Source of the DNA: Mycobacterium sp. GA-1285
GTDB taxonomy: Bacteria; Actinomycetota; Actinomycetes; Mycobacteriales; Mycobacteriaceae
DNA length: 64,000 bases
Assembly: GCF_001499905.1 (NCBI RefSeq)
Contig: NZ_LQIS01000001.1
Location: 62,001-126,000, forward strand
Reading direction: 5' to 3'
Part shown: in pieces, positions 46,645 to 59,935 of the stretch
Position numbering within the stretch: position 1 is the stretch's first letter
Layout: every line of letters starts with the position of its first letter
The notes under the pieces: generated by a model
Seen by the model: only the letters and a program-made list of their open reading frames with translations
Told to the model about the DNA's origin: nothing
Databases searched by the model: none
Made by a program: the position numbers and the translations under genes

Positions 46645-48180
46645 TCACGCACGCGCCATGTGCAGTGCGGCGCGGTGACTGAACAACAGGGACGCCCCGA
46701 TCGGATTCCCTCCACCGGGGTAGGTCTCCCCGGACACGGCCGCCATCGTGTTGCCCGCCGCATACAGCCCGGGGATGGGCCGATCGGAGGTGTCGAGGAC
46801 GCGGGCGTCGGTGTCGGTGCGCAGCCCGCCCTTGGTGCCGAGATCGGACACCCCGAACGCCGCCGCGCGGTACGGCGGGGTGTCGATAGGTACAAGCGGC
46901 GACGCGCCACCGGTGAAGGCCCGGTCGAACGATTCGCGACCGCGACCGAAGTCCTCGTCGACCCCGCGCGCGGCGAACTCGTTGAACCGGCGCACCGTGT
47001 CCTCCAATTGCGTTGCCGGAACACCGATCTGGTCGGCAAGCCCCGCCAACGTGTCGGCCTGGACCCACAACCCCCGGATTCGGTACTCGTCGCTCGGCGA
47101 GAAGGACACGTTGGTGGCCATGACGGGCGGCTGTTCACCGGCTCGGCTGTCATACACCATCCAGTACGGCGATCCCGCCGTGCCGTCTTTCGTTGCCCGC
47201 AGGATCGCGCGGCCCAGCCGGTCGTACGGCGCTGACTCGTTGACGAAGCGCCGACCGGACCGGTCGACGAAGATACCGCCGGTGAAACACAACGCGAACG
47301 CGGCGCGACCGTCCGGATGGATCAACCCCGGCGACCACCAGGCCTGGTCCATCAGGTCCACGCTGGCCCCGACGGCGATCGCGGCCCGATGCGCCAAACC
47401 CGTGTTGGCCGGGGCGCCCATGGTGTCGCGGGCGCTTCCGGGGACGCCGAATTCGGCCCGCATCGCGGCGTTCTGTTCGAAGCCGCCTGTGGCGAGCAGC
47501 ACCCCGCGCCGTGCCGTGATCGTGCGACGCTGGCCGTCGCGCTCCACCACCGCACCGACGACGCGACCGCCGTCGACGACCAACTCGACAAGACTGGTGG
47601 ACAAATGGGCGGTCACGACCGGGTTGTCGGCCATCGCCCACAGGAACCGTCCGACCAACGCCCGGCCGCCGGTGAGCAGATCGGGCTGCGGCGCCCCGAG
47701 GCGTTCATGGTCCAGTGGCCCACGGACCAGGCCGGCGAACCGGCCGAGTCGCTCGTCTGGTACCGCCTTGGAGACGATGTGGCGCATGCCGTCGGTGCGC
47801 GCCCCGGGCGCCGAACTGTAGTAGTCGGGCCACGGCAGAATTTTGAACGCGAAGTGCTCGTCGCGTTCGAGGTAGTCGATCAGCGCGGCGCCGCCTCGGA
47901 CATAGGTCTCCTGAAGAGCCGCGGGCGTGCGATCGCCGACGACCTCGCGGTAGTAGCGCAGCGCGTCGTCCATCGAGTCGTCGCAGCCGGCGCGGGCGAG
48001 CACCGCATTGCACGGATACCACATTCCGCCGCCGCCGGAGTAGGCGAATGTGCCGCCGAACCGGTCGGTGGCTTCCACGATCGCGACCGAAAGTCCCTCT
48101 CGCGCAGCGGTATAGGCTCCGGCCAGTGCTCCCGCGGAGCCGGCGACCACGACGTCGACCGACTCGTCGATGCCGGTCAG
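46645..48180 (-). CDS. FAD-binding dehydrogenase (KstD/fumarate-reductase superfamily), apparent CTG start
   Basis: A 511-residue flavoprotein. VDVVVAGSAGALAGAYTAA and IVEATDRFGGTFAYSGGG bind FAD at the N-terminus. GVLLATGGFEQN and the C-terminal GLYAAGNTMAAVSGETYPGGGNPIGASLLFSHRAA complete the FAD_binding_2 pattern seen in 3-ketosteroid dehydrogenases. Steroid specificity is not established. No ATG, GTG or TTG precedes the Rossmann strand near the expected N-terminus. CTG at 48180 overlaps the transporter stop (CTGA), 7 nt after a strong AGGAGG site; the only ATG upstream (48258) adds 26 residues overlapping the transporter. Confidence 0.8.
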   Translation of the reverse strand: MTGIDESVDVVVAGSAGALAGAYTAAREGLSVAIVEATDRFGGTFAYSGGGGMWYPCNAVLARAGCDDSMDDALRYYREVVGDRTPAALQETYVRGGAALIDYLERDEHFAFKILPWPDYYSSAPGARTDGMRHIVSKAVPDERLGRFAGLVRGPLDHERLGAPQPDLLTGGRALVGRFLWAMADNPVVTAHLSTSLVELVVDGGRVVGAVVERDGQRRTITARRGVLLATGGFEQNAAMRAEFGVPGSARDTMGAPANTGLAHRAAIAVGASVDLMDQAWWSPGLIHPDGRAAFALCFTGGIFVDRSGRRFVNESAPYDRLGRAILRATKDGTAGSPYWMVYDSRAGEQPPVMATNVSFSPSDEYRIRGLWVQADTLAGLADQIGVPATQLEDTVRRFNEFAARGVDEDFGRGRESFDRAFTGGASPLVPIDTPPYRAAAFGVSDLGTKGGLRTDTDARVLDTSDRPIPGLYAAGNTMAAVSGETYPGGGNPIGASLLFSHRAALHMARA

Positions 48181-49634
48181 ACGCTCTCCTCCTGCGGTGC
48201 GACCTCGGTGCCCATGTCCTCGAGGTGCTTGCCCTTCGTTTCGGCGACGAACTTCCATACAAACAGGAACGACAGCACCGCGCAGATCGCGTAGAAGCCG
48301 TAGGCGATGCCGAGCGAGAAGTCACCGAGTGCGGGGAACGACGCCGTGATCGCGCAGTTCGCGATCCACTGCGCTGCGGCGGCCAGGCCCAGCGCCGCGC
48401 CGCGGATGCGATTGGGAAACATCTCACCGAGCAGCACCCAGACCACCGGACCCCAGGACATGCCGAACGACACCACGAACAGGTTCGCGGCCACCAGCGC
48501 TATCGGACCGGCGATTCCGTCCAGGCTCGGCTGTCCGTCGACCACCGGCGCCGTGCCGAAGATGACCGCCATCGTGCCGAGGGTGATGGCCATGCCCGTC
48601 GACCCGACCAACAGCAACGGCTTGCGTCCGACCTTGTCGATCAGCGCGATTGCGATCAGTGTGGTGACGATGTTGGTGATCGAGGTGATCACGGTGATCA
48701 GGAACGCCTGGCCCTCCCCGAATCCGACGGCCTCCCACAGCACGTTCGAGTAGTAGAAGATCACGTTGATGCCGACGAACTGCTGAAACACCGACAGCAG
48801 CACACCCACCCAGACGATGCCGTAGAGCCCCCCGGTGGGCTTGCGCAGATCACGCCACGACGGCGGCTTCTCCGACTTCAGCGATTCCCTGATGCGCGTG
48901 ATCGTCAGTTCGAGGTTTTTTTCTCCCAGCAACCGCGTCAGCACTCGCCGCGCCTCCGGAATGCGGTATGTGGCAACGAGATAGCGCGGTGATTCGGGAA
49001 TCGTGAACGCCAGCAGACCGTAGACCACCGCGGGCACCGCCATCACGAGGAACATCCAGCGCCAGGCCGGCAACCCAAGCCAGAGTTCCTCGCGCGACCC
49101 GCCTGCGATGTGGGCCAGCAGAGCATCGATTGCCAGCGAGATGAAAATGCCCGAGACGATGGCCAGCTGTTGCAGCGAGCCCAGCCTGCCCCGGATCCGC
49201 GGCGGTGAGGTTTCGGCGATATAGGCCGGAGCGATGACCGAAGCCACGCCGACGCCGATACCACCTACGACCCGGAAGAGCCCGAACATCCAGATGTTGG
49301 TCGCCAGGCCGGTGCCGAAGGCGCTGATGAAGAACAGCAGCGCGGCGATCTTCATCACCGACAGTCGGCCGATCTTGTCGGCGAGTCGGCCGGCGACCAC
49401 CGCACCCAGAGCGGCGCCGATCAGGGCCGCGGCAACGGCGAAGCCCGTCACGGCCTTGGTGGTCTGGAAGTGGTCCTCGACCGCCGCGACCGCGCCGTTG
49501 ATGACCGCGCTGTCGTAGCCGAACAGCAGGCCGCCCAGCGCCGCGACAGACGCGATGAGGACGACGCGGCCGCTGTGCTCCGATTCCTCGTAATCCACGC
49601 CGGCCGTGGGATCGCCGGCGGGTCCGTGAGTCAT
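48177..49634 (-). CDS. Sugar/proton symporter (MFS sugar porter family, GlcP-like)
   Basis: A 485-residue transporter with 12 membrane helices. Family motifs are ALGGLLFGYDSAVINGA in helix 1, GRLADKIGRL in loop 2-3, PAYIAETSPPRIRGRLGSLQQ after helix 4, PESPRYLV after helix 6, QQFVGINVIFYYSN in helix 7, and VAETKGKHLEDM at the end. It is close to the GlcP type of mycobacteria. Start at MTHGPAGD. Its stop overlaps the FAD dehydrogenase start, so uptake and oxidation genes are coupled. A run of seven A (coding strand, 48916-48922) falls in the GEKNLE region. Confidence 0.9.
   Translation of the reverse strand: MTHGPAGDPTAGVDYEESEHSGRVVLIASVAALGGLLFGYDSAVINGAVAAVEDHFQTTKAVTGFAVAAALIGAALGAVVAGRLADKIGRLSVMKIAALLFFISAFGTGLATNIWMFGLFRVVGGIGVGVASVIAPAYIAETSPPRIRGRLGSLQQLAIVSGIFISLAIDALLAHIAGGSREELWLGLPAWRWMFLVMAVPAVVYGLLAFTIPESPRYLVATYRIPEARRVLTRLLGEKNLELTITRIRESLKSEKPPSWRDLRKPTGGLYGIVWVGVLLSVFQQFVGINVIFYYSNVLWEAVGFGEGQAFLITVITSITNIVTTLIAIALIDKVGRKPLLLVGSTGMAITLGTMAVIFGTAPVVDGQPSLDGIAGPIALVAANLFVVSFGMSWGPVVWVLLGEMFPNRIRGAALGLAAAAQWIANCAITASFPALGDFSLGIAYGFYAICAVLSFLFVWKFVAETKGKHLEDMGTEVAPQEESV
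48916..48922 (-). repeat. Homopolymer A7 inside the transporter gene
   Basis: Seven consecutive A on the coding strand form an in-frame A_AAA_AAC heptamer (GAA AAA AAC), unusual in this GC-rich genome. It is a possible slippage or sequencing-error site; the frame is intact here. Confidence 0.6.
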
Positions 49635-49692
49635 GTGAGGCCTTTCCACAACATCGCGTGATGGACGTCACATTCAATCACAGCACCGGTTG

Positions 49693-50388
49693 TCAGGCGG
49701 TCCGTTCTCCGGGCCTCGTCACCAGTTCGGAATGGACCCGGCGAAGGTCCGAGACACGCAATCCGGCGAGCGAGGAAACCTGCCGTCGGCGCGGCCCGGT
49801 GGGTACCGCTACGTCGTTGAGCACCACCAGCACCGGGCATCCGGCAGCCTCGGCGGCCGCCGTGCCGGTGACCGAGTCCTCGACCGCCAGACACGCCGCC
49901 GGATCGAGTCTCAGAAGCGCCGCCGCACGCTCATACACGTCGGGCGCGGGTTTGCCGCTAGCCACCTCGTCGGCGCAAACCGTCACCGAAAAATAATGCA
50001 AGCCAATACTTTCCAATGCCCTTTCGGTCAATGCGCGCAGAGTATTCGTCACGAGTGCGACCGCAATACTCTCTGCGGCAAGCTCTTCCAGCAACTCCTG
50101 TGCCCCGTCGCACCATGGCAGACCGTTGTCGAACAGTTCTGCGGTGTAGTCGTGCAGCCATCGGCTCGATTCGGCCATGGCTCGCGGATCGTGCTCGAGG
50201 CCGAGGTCGGTGTACACCGTCCGAATGGTGTCCTCGGCGGAGCCGCCGACCAGCGCCTCGCGCACCTGTGGGGTCAGATCACCACCGAGATCGGTGTACA
50301 GCGCCGCCAGCGAGATATCCCAGAGCTTCTCGGAATCGACGAGGGTGCCGTCCATGTCGAAGAGGACGGCGCACAGCGCCTCCCCCAT
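49693..50388 (-). CDS. HAD-family phosphatase (beta-phosphoglucomutase-like)
   Basis: A 231-residue HAD hydrolase. Motif I is VLFDMDGTLVDS (nucleophile and acid/base Asp), motif II VALVTNTLRAL, motif III Lys in ASGKPAPDVY, motif IV CLAVEDSVTGTAAA. A helical cap lies between motifs I and II, as in the beta-phosphoglucomutase/phosphatase subgroup. The ATG directly follows the metH stop (TGAATG), so it is translated with metH. A patch at about 49985-50080 is AT-richer than its surroundings. Substrate unknown. Confidence 0.85.
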   Translation of the reverse strand: MGEALCAVLFDMDGTLVDSEKLWDISLAALYTDLGGDLTPQVREALVGGSAEDTIRTVYTDLGLEHDPRAMAESSRWLHDYTAELFDNGLPWCDGAQELLEELAAESIAVALVTNTLRALTERALESIGLHYFSVTVCADEVASGKPAPDVYERAAALLRLDPAACLAVEDSVTGTAAAEAAGCPVLVVLNDVAVPTGPRRRQVSSLAGLRVSDLRRVHSELVTRPGERTA

Positions 50389-54147
<3,759 letters not shown>

Positions 54148-54510
54148 GCGCGCTCCTTCCCTTAGGAAGGCGTCCTTGAGTCTGCCGAGCGTGGCGGATG
54201 ACGGTGAAGACCGGAATCCGTTGCAACGCCTCTCGACAGGCAAAGTCTACGTTGTCACCCAATCGATTTTCGGACGCCCACGTGGTCGCGGCGGTCGAAC
54301 CGGTCCGCACTGCGACGCGCACCCATGAGCGAGGGCTGGCGGATCTTGTCGGCACTGTCGTCGACACCTCGGTTAACCAGACTGCCGCCGAGCGAATTTC
54401 GTCTCGGTTGGATCCTGCACATCAGCCACGAAACCAGGGTAGTCGGCGCATCAACTCAGCACGTGTGGCGATGGCGCTCCTCCCCGCCTCAGAGGGCTTA
54501 CGCTGGCCTT
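54148..54510. other. Intergenic region between metH and the PAC2-family gene
   Basis: This 363-nt gap separates the divergent starts of metH and the PAC2 gene and should contain both promoters. The metH leader begins with GGAAGGAG and an AT-richer stretch near 54240-54275. I found no cobalamin riboswitch box, stem-loop or small open frame that I could support. Confidence 0.5.
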
Positions 54511-55401
54511 GTGACCTTGTCGGATGCGAGCGGTTTCAGACCGCCCGACCTGCCGGAACTGACCGACACGATCGTCGTCGCGGCGTTCGAGGGCTGGAAC
54601 GACGCGGGTGATGCCGCCAGCGATGCGGTGGAGCACCTCGATGCCATCTGGGAAGCCGAGACGATCGTCGAGATCGACGACGAGGCCTACTACGACTACC
54701 AGGTGAACCGGCCGGTGATCAGGCAGGTCGACGGGGTCACGCGGGAACTGTTGTGGCCGTCGATGCGGATTTCGCACTGCCGTCCGCCGGGTGCCGACCG
54801 TGACATCGTGTTGATGCACGGCGTCGAGCCCAATATGCGCTGGCGCACGTTCTGCTCGGAGTTGTTGGCGATCGCCGACAAGCTCAACGTGCAGACCGTC
54901 GTCATCCTCGGCGCCCTCCTGGCCGATACGCCGCATACCCGGCCGGTGCCGGTGTCGGGCGCGGCCTACTCGTCGGACTCCGCCGCGTTCTTCGGGCTCG
55001 AGGAGACGCGGTACGAAGGCCCCACAGGCATCGCCGGCGTGTTCCAGGACGCGTGCGTGCAGGCGGGTATCCCCGCGGTGACGTTCTGGGCCGCGGTCCC
55101 GCACTACGTTTCCCAGCCGCCGAACCCGAAGGCGACGGTTGCCCTGCTGCGCCGCGTCGAAGACGTGCTCGACATCGAGGTGCCGCTGGCCGACCTGCCC
55201 ACCGCGGCCGAAGAGTGGGAACAGGCGGTTTCGGAGATGACCGCCGAGGACGACGAGATCGCCGAGTACGTGCAGTCGCTGGAGGAACGCGGCGATGCCG
55301 AGGTCGACATGACCGAGGCGCTCGGCAAGATCGACGGCGACGCGCTGGCCGCCGAGTTCGAGCGCTATCTGCGCCGCCGCGGTCCCGGCTTCAGGGGCTA
55401 G
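54511..55401 (+). CDS. PAC2-family protein (proteasome assembly chaperone-like, Rv2125-like)
   Basis: A 296-residue cytosolic protein of the PAC2 superfamily: VVAAFEGWNDAGDAASDAVEHL at the N-terminus, DIVLMHGVEPNMRWRTF, VVILGALLADTPHTRPVPVSG and YEGPTGIAGVFQDAC. The C-terminus is acidic and helical. Archaeal and eukaryotic relatives help assemble proteasomes; the role in mycobacteria is not settled. The genome carries the whole Pup-proteasome system nearby, but this gene lies 20 kb away. GTG start at 54511; a longer in-frame start at 54325 is unlikely. Confidence 0.85.
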   Translation: MTLSDASGFRPPDLPELTDTIVVAAFEGWNDAGDAASDAVEHLDAIWEAETIVEIDDEAYYDYQVNRPVIRQVDGVTRELLWPSMRISHCRPPGADRDIVLMHGVEPNMRWRTFCSELLAIADKLNVQTVVILGALLADTPHTRPVPVSGAAYSSDSAAFFGLEETRYEGPTGIAGVFQDACVQAGIPAVTFWAAVPHYVSQPPNPKATVALLRRVEDVLDIEVPLADLPTAAEEWEQAVSEMTAEDDEIAEYVQSLEERGDAEVDMTEALGKIDGDALAAEFERYLRRRGPGFRG

Positions 55402-55416
55402 GGGTCTCTCCCTCCG

Positions 55417-55479
55417 CGCGAGCGACCGCATTTGTACAGGGATCGGCGGCGTGCCGCCGTGCAGACACGGCCGCTCGCG
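55417..55479. repeat. Intergenic palindromic element after the PAC2 gene
   Basis: CGCGAGCG (55417-55424) is inverted as CGCTCGCG (55472-55479), enclosing 63 bp between the convergent PAC2 and SDR genes. Inside, GGCGGCGTGCCGCC forms a second hairpin. It has the same boundary octamers and nearly the same length as the element at 5166-5228. Confidence 0.5.
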
Positions 55480-55502
55480 GCATGGGGTTCACAGGAGGGG
55501 TG

Positions 55503-56381
55503 CTACCGCTTTTCCAGCGCTTCGGTGCGCGCGCTCATCGAGCGGCCCAGCGCCGCGACTTCGGCGTCCATCTTCGGCAACAGCTCGGGCACCGACTTCA
55601 GCGTGGCGCGGTCCCCCAGGCGTGACGCCAGCACCGGCTTGAGCCAGCGCATCAGGCCGACGAACCGCGGGCAGTTGATCTGCCGTTTGCGCTGCTCGAT
55701 GCCCTTGACGAACAGCTCTCCGCACTCGCGCACCGACGTGGTCTTGCCCAGCGGTCCCGGCAAGGTGTCGAGCATCGCGCGGGCGCTCGGCAGATCCGAC
55801 TGGCTCTCCCGCACGAGCGGGGTGTCGATCCAGAGCATGTGCGCCGATCCGACGTCGACGCCGTGGTGGGCCACCTCGAGGCGCAACGCGTTGGCGAAGT
55901 GCTCGACCGCGGCCTTGGAGGCGTCGTACGGCGCCATACCGGCCGTTGCCGCGTAGGCGGCCGCCGAGGACACGATCAGTACGTAGCCGCGGCGGTCGAT
56001 CACCGAGGGCAGCGCGGCCCGTACGGTGTTGAACACGCCGACGACGTTGACGTCGATCAGCGTCCGGAACGCCTCCGGGTCGACCTGTAGCACTGACCCG
56101 TAGGTCGCGATGCCCGCGTTGGCCATCACGATGTCGATCCCACCGAACCGCTCGACACCCTTGGCGACGGCCGCTTCCATCGCGGCCAGATCGCGCACGT
56201 CGGCGACTGCCGTGACCACGCCCTCATTGCCGAACCGCGCCGCGACCCGGGCCAGCCGGTCCCCGTCCAGGTCGGTCAACACCAACTTCGCGCCCTTGTC
56301 GTGCAAGCGGCGCGCCACCTCTTCGCCGATACCGTTCGCCCCGCCGGTGATCAGGACGACTTTGCCGTTCACAGAAGCCAT
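55503..56381 (-). CDS. Short-chain dehydrogenase/reductase (Rv2129c-like)
   Basis: A 292-residue classical SDR. The NAD(P) motif is VLITGGANGIGEEVARRL, followed by the DVRD segment and NAG. The catalytic Ser is in IVSSAAAYAAT and Tyr/Lys in PYDASKAAVEH. The C-terminal 60 residues form a hydrophobic/basic tail (RWLKPVLASRL) that may associate with membrane. Substrate unknown. Start at MASVNGK, 22 nt after mshC, so it may be the last gene of the uppP-to-mshC run. Confidence 0.88.
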   Translation of the reverse strand: MASVNGKVVLITGGANGIGEEVARRLHDKGAKLVLTDLDGDRLARVAARFGNEGVVTAVADVRDLAAMEAAVAKGVERFGGIDIVMANAGIATYGSVLQVDPEAFRTLIDVNVVGVFNTVRAALPSVIDRRGYVLIVSSAAAYAATAGMAPYDASKAAVEHFANALRLEVAHHGVDVGSAHMLWIDTPLVRESQSDLPSARAMLDTLPGPLGKTTSVRECGELFVKGIEQRKRQINCPRFVGLMRWLKPVLASRLGDRATLKSVPELLPKMDAEVAALGRSMSARTEALEKR

Positions 56382-56403
56382 GAGCGACAACGTACTCGCC
56401 GTT

Positions 56404-57642
56404 CTACAGCTGAATGCCCAACAGGGCGTCGACGGCGGTCGCCACCGCGTGTCCCGCCTCCGGGTCGTGGCCGCCGTAGCTCAGTGCGTCGGTGCTCCAA
56501 CCATCCAGGGCGGCAAGCGTTTTGGGGGTGTCGAGATCGTCGGCGAGGTAGCGACGAACCCGGTTCACCACGTCGGTTGCATCCGGCGCGCCGGGCAGCG
56601 CGACGGCCGCGCGCCAGCGGGCCAGCCGCTCGGCCGCCTCGGCGAGCACCGCGTCACTCCAGTACCGATCGTCACGGTAATGGCCGGCGAACAGCCCGAG
56701 CCGGATCGCCGCGGGATCGACGCCGTCGGCGCGTAACCGTGAGACCAGCACCAGGTTCCCCCGGCTCTTGCTCATCTTGTGGCCGTCCCAGCCGATCATG
56801 CCGGCGTGCACGTAGTGACGCGCGAATCTCCGCTCACCGGTGACGGATTCGGCGTGGGCGGCGGAGAACTCGTGGTGCGGGAAGATCAGGTCGCTGCCGC
56901 CGCCCTGAATGTCGAGGTCGGTGCCGATGCGGCTCAGTGCGATGGCCGCGCATTCCACGTGCCATCCGGGACGGCCCGGCCCGAACGGCGACGGCCAACT
57001 CGGCTCCCCCGGCCGTTGGGCCTGCCACAGCAGCGCATCGAGTTCATCGCCCTTGCCGGGTCGCTCTGGGTCGCCGCCGCGTTCGGCGAACAGCCGACGC
57101 ATGGTGTCTCGGTCGTAGCCGGATTCGTAACCGAATTGCGCAGTGGCGTCGGCGCGGAAGTACACGTCGGGATACTCAGCGTCCTCGACGATGTAGGCGG
57201 CGCCGGACGCCAGCAGCTTTTCCACGACCTCGATGACCTCGGCGATGGCCTCGGTGGCGGCGACGTAGTCGTGCGGCGGCAGCACCCGCAGCGCGGCCAT
57301 GTCCTCGCGGAACAACTGGGTCTCGCGGTCGGCGAGCTCGCGCCAGTCCACGCCGTCGCGCTGGGCGCGTTCGAACAGCGGGTCGTCGATGTCGGTGATG
57401 TTCTGCACGTAGTGCACCCGGTGTCCGGCGTCCAGCCAGACGCGGTGCACGAGATCGAACGCGAGGTAGGTGGCGGCGTGGCCGAGGTGGGTCGCGTCGT
57501 AGGGTGTGACGCCGCAGACGTACATGGTGGCCGTATTGCCCGCAGTGACGGGACGGACCTGACGGTCGGCGCTGTCGTAGAGCCGCAGCTGCGGCCCGCG
57601 GCCCGGCAACGCCGGTACGACGGGAGCCGGCCACGAATGCAT
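56404..57642 (-). CDS. mshC: L-cysteine:1D-myo-inosityl glucosaminide ligase MshC
   Basis: A 412-residue cysteinyl-tRNA synthetase homologue that makes Cys-GlcN-Ins, the penultimate step of mycothiol synthesis. It follows M. tuberculosis MshC closely: [34 protein letters not shown] (HIGH-type ATP site and zinc Cys), [28 protein letters not shown] and [10 protein letters not shown] (KMSKS). It lacks the tRNA-binding C-terminal domain of true CysS, which supports the MshC call. Start at MHSWPAP. Confidence 0.95.
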   Translation of the reverse strand: MHSWPAPVVPALPGRGPQLRLYDSADRQVRPVTAGNTATMYVCGVTPYDATHLGHAATYLAFDLVHRVWLDAGHRVHYVQNITDIDDPLFERAQRDGVDWRELADRETQLFREDMAALRVLPPHDYVAATEAIAEVIEVVEKLLASGAAYIVEDAEYPDVYFRADATAQFGYESGYDRDTMRRLFAERGGDPERPGKGDELDALLWQAQRPGEPSWPSPFGPGRPGWHVECAAIALSRIGTDLDIQGGGSDLIFPHHEFSAAHAESVTGERRFARHYVHAGMIGWDGHKMSKSRGNLVLVSRLRADGVDPAAIRLGLFAGHYRDDRYWSDAVLAEAAERLARWRAAVALPGAPDATDVVNRVRRYLADDLDTPKTLAALDGWSTDALSYGGHDPEAGHAVATAVDALLGIQL

Positions 57643-57700
57643 AGTCTCGACTTTAGGCATCGACCTCACCGACATCGCGGGCGGCCGTTGCATTCCCGGT

Positions 57701-58480
57701 TCAGTTTCTCCAGCGGTTCCGATATGCCGACAGGATCTCCTCGAGCAGCACCTCCTTGAGTTCCGGCCGGCACATTAGCAGGTCGGGCAGGTAGGGGTCG
57801 CGCCGGTTGTAGACCAGCTCGGAGCCGTCGATGCGCGATGCGTGAAGACCCGCGGCCTGCACCACTCCGGCGGGGGCGGCCGAATCCCACTCCCACTGAC
57901 CACCGGCATGCAGATAGGCGTCTACGTCACCGCGCACCACCGCCATAGCCTTGGCGCCGGCGGAGCCGATCCGCACCAGCTGGATGTCCATCCGTTCGCG
58001 CAGCCACCACAGCACCGGCGGCGGGCGGTTGGCGCTCGCCGTGATGAGGATGGGACCTTCGGCGCGCGGTGGCGGCGGGGTGACGGTGTCGGTGCGGTAG
58101 ATCTCGTTGCGGGCGGGAAGCGCTACGGCGGCGTCGGTGATGCGTCCGTTCGGGCCGCCGTCGCGTCGCCACAGTGCGATGTGCACCGCCCAGTCGGTCC
58201 GGCGCGGCATGGAGAACTCATGGGTGCCGTCGACCGGGTCGACAATCCACACCCGGTCGGCGGTGACGCGCGATAGATCGTCGACGGCCTCTTCGGAGAG
58301 CACCGCGTCGTCAGGCCGTAGGGCGCGCAACCGATCGAGGATCAGCCTGTTGGCCAGCGTGTCCCCTGTGTCGCCGAGGTCGTAGGGGTCGTAAAAGCCC
58401 ACTTGGTCGCGGACCTTCAACAGCATCTCGCCCGCCTCAGCGGCCACCTCGGCGGCCAGCGCCGCATCGGTCAGGCTCAT
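57701..58480 (-). CDS. cysQ: 3'(2'),5'-bisphosphate nucleotidase CysQ
   Basis: A 259-residue inositol-monophosphatase-fold enzyme that hydrolyses PAP/PAPS and can act on inositol phosphates. Metal-binding motifs are [20 protein letters not shown] and [16 protein letters not shown]. It recycles by-products of sulfate assimilation. It lies between mshC (58 nt downstream) and the SCO1664-family gene (4 nt upstream), which fits a sulfur/thiol cluster. Confidence 0.93.
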   Translation of the reverse strand: MSLTDAALAAEVAAEAGEMLLKVRDQVGFYDPYDLGDTGDTLANRLILDRLRALRPDDAVLSEEAVDDLSRVTADRVWIVDPVDGTHEFSMPRRTDWAVHIALWRRDGGPNGRITDAAVALPARNEIYRTDTVTPPPPRAEGPILITASANRPPPVLWWLRERMDIQLVRIGSAGAKAMAVVRGDVDAYLHAGGQWEWDSAAPAGVVQAAGLHASRIDGSELVYNRRDPYLPDLLMCRPELKEVLLEEILSAYRNRWRN

Positions 58481-58484
58481 CAGG

Positions 58485-59318
58485 TCAGAACGCCGGCCAC
58501 GGGATCGGGCGGCGCCGATCGGGTGAAGGCATCACCGGATCGGTGAGCAGCGCAACGGTTCTGGAGAGCAACGCGGCGATCTCCCGCTCCGTGACCAGGG
58601 TGCACAGGTCGTCGGCCAACCCGTTTCGCAGCTGATCGCGCAGCGTCGCCACCGATTCCAGCGTCTGGTCGTCGACGGGTTTACCGGCCCAGCCCCACAG
58701 CACGGTGCGTAGCTTGTCCTCGACATGCAGGGTGACCCCGTGGTCGACGCCGTACACGCAGCCGTCGACGCCGGACAGGATGTGGCCGCCCTTGCGGTCG
58801 GCGTTGTTGACCAGCACGTCGAACACCGCCATCCGACGTAACCGGTCGTCGTCGGCGTGCACAAGGGTGACCTCGTCACCCGCGTAGTCGTAGGCATTAA
58901 GAATCGGTAGAAATCCTGGCGGAATGCGGCCCGCCGGAAGCAGATCCACCAGTTCCGGACCTGTCGGTCGTTCGTCGTCGCCTTCATCGCCGGGCTGGTC
59001 CACCCACAGTTGCACCATGCCCTCACCCGCGGGTCCTTTGCGAATGATGGTGTAGGGCACGATGTTCCACCCCAACGCGGCCGACACCAGATACGCCCCC
59101 CGCTCACGGCCGGCCAGCGTGCCGTCGGGGAAGTCCCACAGCGGCGCCTCGCCCGCCACCGGTTTGTAGACGCAATGCACCTGGTGCTGACCGAGATTCG
59201 CCTCGCACAGGAAGGTCGCGTTGCTGGCCGACCGGATGCGCCCGATGACGGTCAGCTCGCCGCACCGCAACACCTCTTCGCGGACCGCACCGGCCCCGCA
59301 GTCAGATGTCGATGTCAT
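58485..59318 (-). CDS. SCO1664 family protein (PI3/4-kinase-like fold, Rv2133c-like)
   Basis: A 277-residue protein of the SCO1664 family. [25 protein letters not shown] resembles the ATP-binding Lys strand, and [17 protein letters not shown] with [11 protein letters not shown] resembles the catalytic and metal-binding loops of PI3/4-type kinases. Function is unknown; relatives are widespread in actinobacteria next to a DUF3090 gene, as here. Its ATG overlaps the DUF3090 gene by 17 nt. Confidence 0.82.
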   Translation of the reverse strand: MTSTSDCGAGAVREEVLRCGELTVIGRIRSASNATFLCEANLGQHQVHCVYKPVAGEAPLWDFPDGTLAGRERGAYLVSAALGWNIVPYTIIRKGPAGEGMVQLWVDQPGDEGDDERPTGPELVDLLPAGRIPPGFLPILNAYDYAGDEVTLVHADDDRLRRMAVFDVLVNNADRKGGHILSGVDGCVYGVDHGVTLHVEDKLRTVLWGWAGKPVDDQTLESVATLRDQLRNGLADDLCTLVTEREIAALLSRTVALLTDPVMPSPDRRRPIPWPAF

Positions 59319-59889
59319 CGTCGGACTCGGCGAAGGCGCCGCGCCGATAGCCGTTCGTGCGCACGCAGATGTGACCCTCGGGGTCCAACGGTTCGTCGCA
59401 CAGAGGACAGGGCGGGCGGCCTGCCGAGATGACCCGGTTCGAGCGCGTCGCGAATTCGCGTGCGGATTCCGGTGTCAGGAACACACGGACCGCGTCGGGG
59501 CCCTCCTCCGCGTCGTCGAGCACGACCGACGCGTCGAACTCGGTCTCCGACACCGCGAGGAGTTCGACGACGACCGTCTGCGCCTCGGAATCCCAGCCCA
59601 GTCCCATCGTGCCCACGCGGAACTCCGCGTCGACCGGCGTGATCAGCGGGCTGAGATCCTCGACCTCACCGGTGTCGGGCGGGATCGGCGTTCCGAACCG
59701 GCGATTGATCTCGAGCAGCAATGCGGCGATCCGCTCGGCGAGCACGGCAACCTGCTGCTTCTCCAGCACCACCGATACGACGCGCTTGTCATGAACGGCC
59801 TGCAAGTAGAACGTGCGGTTGCCGGGTTGGCCGATGGTCCCGGCCACGAATCGGTCGGGTGTGCGGAAAACGTGGATTGCGCGGGCCAT
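59302..59889 (-). CDS. DUF3090 family protein (Rv2134c-like)
   Basis: A 195-residue protein of the DUF3090 family. MARAIHVFRTPDRFVAGTIGQPGNRTFYLQA opens the conserved part. The C-terminus has a zinc-ribbon-like CPLCDEPLDPEGHIC pattern and an acidic tail (ESDDDIDI). It is the usual partner of the SCO1664-family gene, to which it is translationally coupled. Function unknown. Confidence 0.88.
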   Translation of the reverse strand: MARAIHVFRTPDRFVAGTIGQPGNRTFYLQAVHDKRVVSVVLEKQQVAVLAERIAALLLEINRRFGTPIPPDTGEVEDLSPLITPVDAEFRVGTMGLGWDSEAQTVVVELLAVSETEFDASVVLDDAEEGPDAVRVFLTPESAREFATRSNRVISAGRPPCPLCDEPLDPEGHICVRTNGYRRGAFAESDDDIDI

Positions 59890-59935
59890 GGCACTTCCCA
59901 AAATACCGGTTCGGGCTCGTCAGCCGTAATTGCGA

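Noticed and set aside
54148..54510. Cobalamin or SAM riboswitch upstream of metH
   Set aside because: I found no B12-box-like or SAM-motif sequence in either orientation; a covariance-model search would be decisive.
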